From a bacterium (lineage in GTDB: Bacteria; Bdellovibrionota_C; UBA2361; OMII01), in contig JAFMJG010000005.1 in the NCBI GenBank assembly GCA_017853605.1, positions 1 through 45,084 on the forward strand: DNA of 45,084 nucleotides. The letters run 5' to 3'. How positions within the stretch are numbered: position 1 is the first letter of the stretch; every line of letters starts with the position of its first letter. The position numbers were made by a program, and so were the translations under genes. Positions 1-8,726 of this stretch are shown here, one piece after another. Below the pieces are notes generated by a model. The model was not told the origin of the DNA and searched no databases. It saw only the letters and a program-made list of their open reading frames with translations.

Positions 1-381
1 CGGGATGCCCTCCCCGCTTAGGGCATTAATGGCGCTCCATGCCGGTGACACCAGCGCTAGCCATGTGATCAGAGCGGTGACGTATCCGGGGACCATCCGC
101 AGGTATCGCTGGGAGAGCCCGAGGGCCACAATCAAGATCGCCAGCCTGCTGCCGAAGGCGAACCCATGTCCGTCAGCCAGGAGAGGGAGCACGCCGATGC
201 AGACGGCAACGACGGAGCCCCGCACGCTAAACGCTAGGGCGGCGAGGAAGAGCAGGAGCTCGGCCACCATTGAGCCCGCCGAAAGCTGAGCCACCCCGCT
301 CATCGCGTAGGTGGCGACGGCCGCAAGCGAAAGCAGCAGGGGAGCGAGGATCGCACGGTTCTCTACTCGAGAGTGGAGCAT
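1..381 (-). CDS. Partial hydrophobic (multi-TM) membrane protein running off the left edge of the window
   Basis: Reverse complement from ATG at 381 is open to position 1: MLHSRVENRAILAPLLLSLAAVATYAMSGVAQLSAGSMVAELLLFLAALAFSVRGSVVAVCIGVLPLLADGHGFAFGSRLAILIVALGLSQRYLRMV... Not in the ORF track, presumably because it has no stop inside the window. Confidence 0.7.
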   Translation of the reverse strand, partial: MLHSRVENRAILAPLLLSLAAVATYAMSGVAQLSAGSMVAELLLFLAALAFSVRGSVVAVCIGVLPLLADGHGFAFGSRLAILIVALGLSQRYLRMVPGYVTALITWLALVSPAWSAINALSGEGIP

Positions 382-751
382 GAAGTATACCCCCGTTCTA
401 TAAATCCGAGCTTGCGGGGGCCGGCACCGAATAGCCGACTATCCCTCCCTAAAGCCCTACACAGGGTGAAACGGCATAAAACTGGGAAGCCTTGATATTT
501 CGGGTTTTTATGACGCAAAGTTTTCAATACAACCTCGCCAAACAACCGCCGCGATTGTGGGACCCCAGTCCCTACGGCGTGTTAGCAGGGGTGCTTTGAT
601 GAGGTTGTTCCCCCCTCCCTGGCCGTAGAAGGGGCCTCTTTTTCGGTGCCGGGTTAGCAAGGGCGCATCTTAGCCTTCGTATGCTTTCCCCAAGCTGTTG
701 CTCCGATGATTGGCTGTGAAACTGCAGTACCACTAGCTCTTAGAGGCTCTC

Positions 752-1528
752 ATGAGAATGCATAAGGCATCAGCTCTTCTCCTCTCGATCACGTGTGGCG
801 TTGTGCTGGGGGTGACCGCATCGGTCGCCCAAGACGTGCTGCCCGACCCCGACAACGACGAGGACGCCTTCGCTACCTACCACACCTCGCCGCGCTATCG
901 TGAGTCGGAGTCGCATCCCCTGCGAGTCTTGGCCTACGTGGTCCACCCTGTGGGCTGGGCGCTCCGTGAGCTCATCTTCCGCCCCTTGAGCTACTTCGCC
1001 GGCTCCTCGCCAGAGACCAAGAGCATCATGGGCTACCGCGAGCCGTACGACTTCCGCTCGCCGTCGTGCTTCACGAATGATGACGGAGTCCCGGACTGTC
1101 ACAAGCTCTCGCCGTTCGACTACAACGCCCCGATGGACGAGGGCGAATCGCCGGCGCTTCCTGGCAAGGTAGTATACTTTCCTGACGTGAACTTTGACTT
1201 CGACAAGCGCACACTCAACAAGCAGGGGAGGGAGAAGGCCCAGGAGGTTGCGGCCCTCATTAAGCGTGACGCCCCTGTGCGCGTAGTGCTCGAGGGCAAC
1301 ACCGATAGCCGGGGCACTGACGCATACAACCAGAAGCTTGGCCTTGATCGCGCCGCAGCGGTCAAGAAGGAGCTTATAAAGCAAGGCGTTTCCGGTGACC
1401 TGCTCACCACAGTCAGCTTCGGCGAGTCTCGGCCGCTCTTCACCGAGCAGGAGGAGTGGGCGTATGCGGCCAACAGGCGAGTCGCCGTCAAGCTTGAGGA
1501 TGGCGCCGCCCCCTTGCCGAAGGAGTAG
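752..1528 (+). CDS. OmpA-family (C-terminal peptidoglycan-binding domain) secreted/outer-membrane protein
   Basis: Signal-peptide-like N-terminus (SALLLSITCGVVLGVTASVAQ); OmpA-type motif FDFDKRTLNKQGREKAQEVAALIK...VLEGNTDSRGTDAYNQKLGLDRAAAVKKELIKQGV...ANRRVAVKL. Confidence 0.9.
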   Translation: MRMHKASALLLSITCGVVLGVTASVAQDVLPDPDNDEDAFATYHTSPRYRESESHPLRVLAYVVHPVGWALRELIFRPLSYFAGSSPETKSIMGYREPYDFRSPSCFTNDDGVPDCHKLSPFDYNAPMDEGESPALPGKVVYFPDVNFDFDKRTLNKQGREKAQEVAALIKRDAPVRVVLEGNTDSRGTDAYNQKLGLDRAAAVKKELIKQGVSGDLLTTVSFGESRPLFTEQEEWAYAANRRVAVKLEDGAAPLPKE

Positions 1529-1531
1529 CCC

Positions 1532-2179
1532 CTAGCTGTTGGCTGCAGGCTTCACCTCTACGGTGTCCTCGTAGTCGTCGGGGGCCGAGAGGGCCCGCAC
1601 CTCGGGCTGGCGCGCGATACCGAGCCACTCAAGGATGTTCTGGAATGGGGAGCGCCGGCTCTCCTGGTATGCGACAAGCTTTCGGATCGTCTGCGTCTCC
1701 GAGAGCAGCAGGATCTGGTCGCGCTCGCCCTTCTCCTCAAGCCTCTCTACCCGCGCCTTTAGCCAGTCGCGCTGCGACCGAAGGTCGGCAATCTCGGACT
1801 CTTTCATGTCAAGGATCCGCTCCTGAAGCGCAACCACGTTGCGGAGTCTTGCAGCCTCGCGGCTGCTCGCCGGCTCCTCGTCTTCATCAGCAGCGCTCGG
1901 CGCCTGCCCATCGCCTGCTGGCGGCGGTGCCGCGCGCTCATCGCTAGTGGCTGCGCCCATCCTCCGCCAGGCCGACTCGTCCTGCCGCGCAGGGGACGTT
2001 CCGAGCGCCTCGGCTGCGCCGAAGATCTCAACGATCTGGTCCCGCCGGTAGCGCGTGGAGCCGTCCGCAGCTGAGCTCACCTCGAGGTAGCCGGACTCCT
2101 GAAATCGCCGCAGCGTTCGCGCAGACACGCCTGCCAGGGAGGTTGCTTCGGCTTCTGTAAGGAGGTCAGGTGTCGTCAT
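1532..2179 (-). CDS. MerR-like HTH transcriptional regulator with coiled-coil C-terminal half
   Basis: N-term LLTEAEATSLAGVSARTLRRFQESGYLEVSSAADGSTRYRRDQIVEIFG resembles a MerR winged HTH; later a charged coiled coil. Confidence 0.65.
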   Translation of the reverse strand: MTTPDLLTEAEATSLAGVSARTLRRFQESGYLEVSSAADGSTRYRRDQIVEIFGAAEALGTSPARQDESAWRRMGAATSDERAAPPPAGDGQAPSAADEDEEPASSREAARLRNVVALQERILDMKESEIADLRSQRDWLKARVERLEEKGERDQILLLSETQTIRKLVAYQESRRSPFQNILEWLGIARQPEVRALSAPDDYEDTVEVKPAANS

Positions 2180-2190
2180 GGCTGTTCGGC

Positions 2191-3684
2191 TTACTTAAAG
2201 TTCATCTCGCGCACCTCGAGCACCGAGGTTGAGCCGGGAACCCGAGTGTGAAGCCCGCCGGTGATGACGGCACGCGAGTTGTTGGGGAGGCGCTCAAGAT
2301 CCTGCACCGTCTTGAGCGCGCTGTCGATCTCGTCCCGGTGCGTTTCGCCAGAGGGGAAGGAGATCGGGTGAACTCCCCAGTAGAGCGCCATCTTGCGCAA
2401 GGCAGACTCTTTGCGAGAAAGGCCGTACAGGGGCTGCTGTGGGCGGTACTTCGCGGCGAGGCGCGCGGACGTGCCGGTTTCAGTGCAGGCGATAATCGCC
2501 TGTGCCGAGGTCTTGTTGGCAGCTGCGCAGGCAGCGTAGGCGATCGCGTCCGGAACGGTGTAGGTGTCTGAGTTCCTGAGCCTCAGCTTGTACTCCTCAA
2601 AGGCGAAGGTTTGCTCCGCAGCGACAGCGATTCGGCTGATGTACTCAACACATTGAACTGGATGCTCCCCGATGGCTGTCTCGTCCGAGAGCATGACCGC
2701 GTCAGCCCCGCTCATGACTGCCGCCGCTATGTCTGAAACCTCTGCGCGAGTGGGGCGCACGGACGTGATCATCGAGTGCATCATCTGCGTCGCGACGATG
2801 ACCGGTATCCCGCGGTAGTTGGCCTCCTCAATCAGCCTGCGCTGAAGCATCGGAAGCTGCTCAAGCGCAACCTCAAGGCCGAGATCGCCACGGGCCACCA
2901 TGAGCCCGTCTGATGCCTCAATGATCTCCTCAATGTTCTCGAGGGCGGTCCGCCGCTCAATCTTCGAGATAATTGCGGCTGAGGAGCCCCTCTCGTTGAT
3001 GATTGAGCGAAGCTTAAGCACGTCCTCCGCTGACCGGACGAATGAGATCGCCACGTAATCCACCCCGTTCTGGATCCCCCAGTCGAGGTCTGTGAGGTCT
3101 TTCTTGGTCGTGGCCGGCAGGTTGACGTCGCTGTCGGGAAACGCGATCCCTACGCGGGAGCGGATCCGGCCGCCCTTGACCACTCGGCACGCCACATGAT
3201 CGCTATGGATCTCCTCAGCGCAGAGCTCAAGCAGCCCGTCGGCGAGCAGGATCTGGTGGCCCGGCTTGAGGCTCGTTATCGGGTTCACGGTCTCAACGTA
3301 GATTCGCTTGGCGTTAGAGAGGCTTCCATCAGCACAACGCAGCTCAATCGGCTGGCCGTCTGAGATCGGGCAGAAGTCGCCCTCCACATTAGAGATGCGG
3401 ATCTTCGGGCCAGAGAGGTCCTGCAGAATGGCGACCCATGCGCCCATCTCTGCCGAGACTGACCGGATGTTCTTGAGGTTTGCCAAGTGTTCCTCGTGGC
3501 TGCCGTGCGAGAAGTTGAGCCTGAAGACGTTCACTCCAGCCTTGATGAGCGCCCGTATCTTCTCCGGGTCGCGCGACGAGGGGCCGAGCGTGGCCACTAC
3601 CTTCGTGTGGCGGTGGGCGAGCGCACGCTCGTCGAGGGGCGATTTGCTGGTCCAAAGATTGCCGAGAATGTTGTCGAAACCCAT
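2191..3684 (-). CDS. pyk: Pyruvate kinase
   Basis: TKVVATLGPSSRDPEKIRALIKAGVNVFRLNFSHGSHEEH; LQDLSGPKIR; DVAAIS-type FVRSAEDV; MVARGDLGLEV; MLSDETAIGEHPV. Confidence 0.97.
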   Translation of the reverse strand: MGFDNILGNLWTSKSPLDERALAHRHTKVVATLGPSSRDPEKIRALIKAGVNVFRLNFSHGSHEEHLANLKNIRSVSAEMGAWVAILQDLSGPKIRISNVEGDFCPISDGQPIELRCADGSLSNAKRIYVETVNPITSLKPGHQILLADGLLELCAEEIHSDHVACRVVKGGRIRSRVGIAFPDSDVNLPATTKKDLTDLDWGIQNGVDYVAISFVRSAEDVLKLRSIINERGSSAAIISKIERRTALENIEEIIEASDGLMVARGDLGLEVALEQLPMLQRRLIEEANYRGIPVIVATQMMHSMITSVRPTRAEVSDIAAAVMSGADAVMLSDETAIGEHPVQCVEYISRIAVAAEQTFAFEEYKLRLRNSDTYTVPDAIAYAACAAANKTSAQAIIACTETGTSARLAAKYRPQQPLYGLSRKESALRKMALYWGVHPISFPSGETHRDEIDSALKTVQDLERLPNNSRAVITGGLHTRVPGSTSVLEVREMNFK

Positions 3685-3942
3685 GGTGTAGTACCTCAGA
3701 AAAGCGGTCCCAGGGCCCGCGCCGTTCTCCAGGCGGATACCCGAGCTGCCCGGCCACGGGCTGAAGTGCGATGGCCAGGCCTTGGCGGCAGCAGGGGCTC
3801 ATTGCGGAGCTCCTCGCCGGTGCCGGTTATGCGGCCCCAAGGCGCACAGGATATGACACCGCTGCAGCTCTGTACAAGCCCGACAGATGGCGAAACGAGG
3901 GGTAAATCGGGGGTTTCGCTGCCAGTAGGGCCGCAGCGTTGC

Positions 3943-5151
3943 TCAGGGGCGCTCTGGGGGAAGGAAGCTCGCCTTCTCAGCAACAGCAAGCGCCCGGAGG
4001 ATCTGGTCCGGAGTCGCCGCGCCCGCATCGAGCAGCATGAGCAGCTCCTCTGCGAGCGATGTCCCCTGCAGGGATGGGGCGTCCGTCGAGAACGTGTAGC
4101 CGATTCCGTACTCATCCAGAGTGTTCATGACCCGCCCGTACTCATCGATGTCCTTTACCGCGCCAGTAAGAAGGTTCGACTTGACGCAGAGTTCACAGAC
4201 GATCCCGCGCTCTTGGAGGAGCTTGAGCCCGCGATCATCCTTTCTCTCCCACAGCGCCCGAATGGCGGCGATCGGGTGCCCAACACGCGACGGGTTTAGG
4301 GCCTCAACGGTCTTGATGAATGTCTCGATGTCAACGTGGCGCGTTTCCCCGACGTGCACAGTGCGGCCGAGCCCCGGTCCCGCCTCGTCAAAGGCGATCT
4401 TCATCTCCTCAAGCTTGCGCGGGTCAGAGAGCGGATTGACCGACTCTGCCCCGGCCAGGTCGATGCCGATGATCTTGTTGGTCTTCTCGCGCCACAGGCG
4501 TGTCTTCCTTGCGAGGGCCATGTTGGCCTCAAAGGTGAGATCCCGCCCAAAGCAGAAGATGTGCCCCACCTGGATCTGCCCGTGAAACCCGATCTCGACC
4601 TCTTCAACTGCGTTAACCGCTGACTTGATCACCCGGTCGAGGTCGTAGAGCCCTGCGTGGCTGCCCTTCAAGAACACCGCCCCAGTGCGCTTCAGGGGGT
4701 TCCAGCGGAGCTCAAAGCGGCGGATTGCAAAGAGGCTTTCAGGAGATCCTCCCTCACCACCTGGGCCAACGCTAATCATGCCGCCGGTGCGGTACGCCCG
4801 GTGGATGGCGATGATGATGCTTTCTCGGACCGATGTGGGACCCGACTGAATGAGCTCGATCTTCTCGTAGACCTCAAGGTAGCTGTCGAGGTCCGAAACC
4901 TTGCCGTCCCGGATCTTGAGCAGGTTGACGAACTCTTCGTAGCCAGAGCCGATGCCGCGGATCCCGCGGTCGATGGCGATCTCCCAGAGTCGGTAGAGGG
5001 GAACTGAGCCTCCCAGGTGAACGTGCAGCTCGGTTACGTGCTTCGGCCACGAGATGCCGTATTTGGCCGAGATCATCTCTCTGTGGGAGGGCTTTGTATT
5101 TGAAGAAAACTGGGCACTTACGGGGGAAGCTGGCGTTTTTTGAACTGACAT
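3943..5151 (-). CDS. Adenosine deaminase-like metal-dependent hydrolase (ORF track start 5310; likely start ATG at 5151)
   Basis: HVTELHVHLGGSVPLYRLWEIA, GIDLAGAES, HVGETRHVDIE, RVGHPIAA, YTFSTDAPSLQGTSLAEE are adenosine/AMP deaminase family motifs. Confidence 0.85.
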   Translation of the reverse strand: MSVQKTPASPVSAQFSSNTKPSHREMISAKYGISWPKHVTELHVHLGGSVPLYRLWEIAIDRGIRGIGSGYEEFVNLLKIRDGKVSDLDSYLEVYEKIELIQSGPTSVRESIIIAIHRAYRTGGMISVGPGGEGGSPESLFAIRRFELRWNPLKRTGAVFLKGSHAGLYDLDRVIKSAVNAVEEVEIGFHGQIQVGHIFCFGRDLTFEANMALARKTRLWREKTNKIIGIDLAGAESVNPLSDPRKLEEMKIAFDEAGPGLGRTVHVGETRHVDIETFIKTVEALNPSRVGHPIAAIRALWERKDDRGLKLLQERGIVCELCVKSNLLTGAVKDIDEYGRVMNTLDEYGIGYTFSTDAPSLQGTSLAEELLMLLDAGAATPDQILRALAVAEKASFLPPERP

Positions 5152-5321
5152 GGACGGTGTGTACTCGAAAAAAGCCAAGGAATCAACGAGGGAAGGCGCA
5201 CCCGCAACGGTGCGGACTAACATCTTACTTTTGAGCTTCCTAAGCCTGAGCTCTGCACATTGTCTGCAAGTTGCTGGAAAGCTTAGGGCAAAACCAATGT
5301 TTGGTGCCAAGAGTGTTGATT

Positions 5322-6071
5322 ATGTCATCCACAGAGCAGCAGATCTCCGGTCTTAAGCAGGACTACCTGACGAAGAAGGTAAAAGTGAACGGCCAACTTG
5401 TGACCCTCTACAGCTTGAACGGCCAGACCTGGCTCTCCTCGCCAGAGGAGATACCCGAGGTAATGGCTCGCCTTGAAAGTGCGCGCGTTACCCTTAACGA
5501 AGGCGCCAAAGAGGGCAAAGAAGCGAAGGAGGCCAAGGAGGGTGCCGAGGCTCCTCCGGCCAAGGACGCGAAGCCGCCCGAGAAGGTAGCCAGCCCCTTG
5601 GCCGCTCCGACCTCCCTGGCATCAAAGTACCGCATGAAGGGCCCTAAGCCTCGGCCAATCCTCAAGCAGAACGGCATGGTGTTTAAGGGCACCCCCGTTG
5701 AGCCGTTCTCGGCCTCAGCTGTTCAGGTCGCATCCGAAAAAGCGGTTGAGGCAAAGGGCGCCAAGTCCGACCGGCCGAAGCTAAAGGCACCGGTCCGTGC
5801 CCAGGCAAAGGGCGCGGCTGCGCCCGCAGGCAAGAAGATTAAGGTGGCAGCCGGGAAAGCGAGCCCAAAACCGCTCAAGGTCGCAAGTCCCCAAAAGGCG
5901 CCGAGCAAGCCCCTACCGCCGCAAAAGTCGAAGGCTGCCCCCCGAATCGTCAAGGGCCCAGCCAAGAAGGTGCAGCCCCCTGCCAAGAAGGGCTCGGTGC
6001 CAAAGGCTAAGGCGAGGCCCCTTCCGGCAAGCAAGAAGGGCAAGCCGGCGGCAAAGAGGGCGGCAAGATAG
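5322..6071 (+). CDS. Lys/Ala/Pro-rich histone-H1-like basic protein with small N-terminal globular region
   Basis: In-frame ATG at 5322 (MSSTEQQISGLKQDYLTKKVKVNGQLVTLYSLNGQTWLSSPEEIPEVMARLE) followed by a long KAAPAK-type low-complexity tail ending KKGKPAAKRAAR. Confidence 0.7.
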   Translation: MSSTEQQISGLKQDYLTKKVKVNGQLVTLYSLNGQTWLSSPEEIPEVMARLESARVTLNEGAKEGKEAKEAKEGAEAPPAKDAKPPEKVASPLAAPTSLASKYRMKGPKPRPILKQNGMVFKGTPVEPFSASAVQVASEKAVEAKGAKSDRPKLKAPVRAQAKGAAAPAGKKIKVAAGKASPKPLKVASPQKAPSKPLPPQKSKAAPRIVKGPAKKVQPPAKKGSVPKAKARPLPASKKGKPAAKRAAR

Positions 6072-6140
6072 AGCTGGCTGACGCCCGACACGCTCCGCTG
6101 CTGTGGGGCCTCGCGGTGAAGCGGGATGGGGGCGCCTAGC

Positions 6141-6776
6141 CTAGCGGCTTGCGAAGAAAGCAGCCAAAACCCCGAGCGCAACGAGCACAAAGAACAGCCC
6201 GGCACGCTCCCAAGTGGAGAGCGAGCGTTGTCGCTGCAAGAACACCGAGTGCCGGCGCGGCCGCTCGTTGGGGGCACGACGGACTGAGGGTGCTCCGGTC
6301 GAATAGAGGCCAAAGTGCCGATCCTGCGCGAAGAAGTCCTCGACGTAGCCCGACGAGTAGTCCTCGAAGCTCTCCTCGCTGGTGCGGCGCAGCTGAAGGG
6401 GGCGCTCATAGAGCTGGCTTTCAAAAAAAGTCGAGTCCTGGTCAGTTGAGAAGGAGCCGAGCGGGATCACAACCTCCTCCAGCTCCGTCGGGTCTGCGAC
6501 ATCAACCTTTACGCCGATCTCCTGCAGCCGGCGGGTGATGGATTGAAGCGTTTCGGGGGTGATGTCGGTGCATAGGATGCGGGTCGCGCGGGCCGTGAGG
6601 ATATCCAGCGCCTGCTGGTCGGTCAGGTCGAGGTGACTGAGGCAGATCGTGCGGAACTTCTCCCGGATCTCCGGGCTGCTTGTATCGAGGCCGTGAAACT
6701 GAAGTGCGTAATCTCTGCCGAGTGATTCCATGTTCCGTCCACCCCTTGCCGACTCCAGGAGGGTCGGCATGCTCAC
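6141..6776 (-). CDS. Uncharacterised protein, predicted tail-anchored (C-terminal TM helix)
   Basis: Soluble N-terminal domain and single C-terminal hydrophobic segment GLFFVLVALGVLAAFFASR. Confidence 0.6.
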   Translation of the reverse strand: MSMPTLLESARGGRNMESLGRDYALQFHGLDTSSPEIREKFRTICLSHLDLTDQQALDILTARATRILCTDITPETLQSITRRLQEIGVKVDVADPTELEEVVIPLGSFSTDQDSTFFESQLYERPLQLRRTSEESFEDYSSGYVEDFFAQDRHFGLYSTGAPSVRRAPNERPRRHSVFLQRQRSLSTWERAGLFFVLVALGVLAAFFASR

Positions 6777-7078
6777 GAAGAAAGTTTAGGGCCTCGTTCG
6801 CTCATTATTGTGATGATGGGCCGTGGCGGGGGGTGCTTAAAGTTGAGCCCCAGCCCTAACCCCGTAAGTCGCCTTATGCGGACGGTGTGGGGCGTAGAGT
6901 TGTGGGGAAAGGAGATTATAACCCCTTGATCGGTGGATGTGTTTAGTAGGAGCATCCCGACAAGCTACAATAAGAGGCAGCCGCCTGAGCCCTCCGCCGA
7001 GCCTTTGGGTGGAGCAGTGGGCCTGCGGGGCGACATAGTCAGCGTGTTGGGCGGCAGGGCCGGCAGAGGAAGCAAACG

Positions 7079-7588
7079 ATGGGCTACATAGAGGACAACT
7101 TGATGGATGACGAGACGGTGGTGCTAAACTGCCGCCTCCATCCGATCGTGCTCTTTCCGCCAGCGATGAGCACATCGTTCTTGGCGGGCTCCCTTTGGTT
7201 CTACTCCCAGGCCTTCCTTGCGGATAACGTGCTTGTGTTTTTCGCCATAGCGATCCTGCTCGCCTACTCGTTCTACCGGCTGCTGGATCGGGTAATTCTC
7301 TTCCTGACCTCTGAGTTCGCGATCACCACCAAGAGGGTATTGGGAAAGACCGGGTTCATAACGCGCAAGTCACTCGACATCGTTCTCGCCAAGGTGGAGG
7401 CGATTCGCCTCACCCAGTCGATCTCGGGGCGCCTGCTCGACTTCGGGAATATTGAGGTCACGGGCACCGGGGGAACTGAAGAGATCCTGACCTACATTCC
7501 GGCTCCGCTCGAGTTCCGCAAGGCGATCCAGGAGCAGCTTTCACTGGCTGAACAGGATGGTCCCGCTGAGAAGACCCTGCACGATTAG
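7079..7588 (+). CDS. PH-domain (bPH2/YdbS-YdbT-like) membrane protein
   Basis: Two TM segments followed by LTSEFAITTKRVLGKTGFITRKSLDIVLAKVEAIRLTQSISGRLLDFGNIEVTGTGGTEE, typical of bacterial PH domain 2 proteins. Confidence 0.85.
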   Translation: MGYIEDNLMDDETVVLNCRLHPIVLFPPAMSTSFLAGSLWFYSQAFLADNVLVFFAIAILLAYSFYRLLDRVILFLTSEFAITTKRVLGKTGFITRKSLDIVLAKVEAIRLTQSISGRLLDFGNIEVTGTGGTEEILTYIPAPLEFRKAIQEQLSLAEQDGPAEKTLHD

Positions 7589-7622
7589 CGAAGTGCTCGT
7601 TTAGCGCGCCACGACCGAAACT

Positions 7623-8693
7623 TTGCTCCCCGAAGGGCGAACTCCTCCGCATGTCTTTGCGGAGGTAGCTGTGGCACAAGCCCAACCTGACGATCAAGAG
7701 AGCTGCGTTGCGGCTATCGCCATCTCTCTCTACAGCCCTGGGCCGCGGCGGGACCTCACTGATCTCCTCATCGCTGGCATGAGGCCCGCGGAGCTGAGGC
7801 GCCACATCAGCGCCGACAAGTGGCGCCAGGCTGAGCGAATTGACGGGGAAAGCCGTGCGCTCGGCGTTGAGGCCATCCCCGCCTCAAGCCGCAGGTACCC
7901 CTTCCGCCTGCGCCATATCCCCGGAGCTCCCGCTGCGCTCTTTGTGCGAGCAGCGAGCCATCCGTGGGTTCCGCCAGACCGAATGCTGGCTGTCGTAGGG
8001 ACCCGGGCGGCAACAGTGGAGGTTTGTGCGGCGGCCTCGGAGCTCTCGCAGGAGCTCGTTGAGGCGGGATTTATGGTGGTGAGCGGGCTGGCGCTCGGGG
8101 TCGACGGCGCTGCGCACCGCGGAGCTCTGTGCTCGGTTCCCTCGGGCGATCGGGCGGGGAAGGGAGGAACGGCGGCCGTGCTCGCCCACGGATTGGACCG
8201 TACCTATCCACCTTCGCATGAGCCGCTCGCTCAGGAGATCCTCTCAGCTGGAGGCGCCCTCCTGTCAGAGCACCCGATTGGCAGGCAGCCGCTGCGCCAC
8301 CACTTCCTTGAGCGCAACAGAATTATCGCAGGGATGTGCGAGGGGGTGATCGTGATGCAGGCCGGGGAGCGCAGCGGGTCTCTCGTTACTGCCCGCCTAG
8401 CTGCTGATTTCGGGCGTGATGTCTTTGTATACATTCCCGACGCAGTAAATGAGGGGCACTCGGGCGGGCTGGCTATGGTCGAGGATGGGGCCAGGCCATT
8501 CGTTTCGGCCAGCGATGTCCTTCGGGAGTATGGGCTTGTTGCGCCATCCCCGCAGGTGGGGGAGTGGGAGGCCTGCAGCGTTGAGGAGTACCTTTCACGG
8601 CACGCGATCTCGTACGCTGACCTGCTCGGCCTTGAGCTGCAGGGCCAGGCAAGGAGGATGCCAGGCAACCGGGTGCGGTATCGGCGCCCCTAG
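7623..8693 (+). CDS. dprA: DNA-processing protein DprA (Smf family)
   Basis: LAVVGTRAAT, VSGLALGVDGAAHRGAL, GTAAVLAHGLDRTYPPSHEPLAQEI, GGALLSEHPIG, RNRIIAGMCEGVIVMQAGERSGSLVTARLAADFGRDVF. Confidence 0.92.
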   Translation: MLPEGRTPPHVFAEVAVAQAQPDDQESCVAAIAISLYSPGPRRDLTDLLIAGMRPAELRRHISADKWRQAERIDGESRALGVEAIPASSRRYPFRLRHIPGAPAALFVRAASHPWVPPDRMLAVVGTRAATVEVCAAASELSQELVEAGFMVVSGLALGVDGAAHRGALCSVPSGDRAGKGGTAAVLAHGLDRTYPPSHEPLAQEILSAGGALLSEHPIGRQPLRHHFLERNRIIAGMCEGVIVMQAGERSGSLVTARLAADFGRDVFVYIPDAVNEGHSGGLAMVEDGARPFVSASDVLREYGLVAPSPQVGEWEACSVEEYLSRHAISYADLLGLELQGQARRMPGNRVRYRRP

Positions 8694-8726
8694 GAGCTTG
8701 AGCCGTTGCCTGACCTGGAGGGCCCC

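Noticed and set aside
440-670. Fragments resembling a c-di-GMP-I (GEMM) riboswitch (ACAGGGTGAAAC..., GGTGCCGGGTTAGC)
   Set aside because: Spacing of the pieces is ~180 nt and the CACAGGGCAAACC and tetraloop-receptor arrangement is not met; coincidental similarity.
770-1384. Long minus-strand ORF (204 aa) antisense to the OmpA-family gene
   Set aside because: Shadow ORF of a GC-rich gene; Arg/Val-rich composition and no motif, while the + strand has clear OmpA homology.
5723-6424. 233-aa minus-strand ORF across the H1-like gene
   Set aside because: Antisense of the Lys/Ala repeats yields Phe/Leu/Gly low complexity; no independent evidence of coding.
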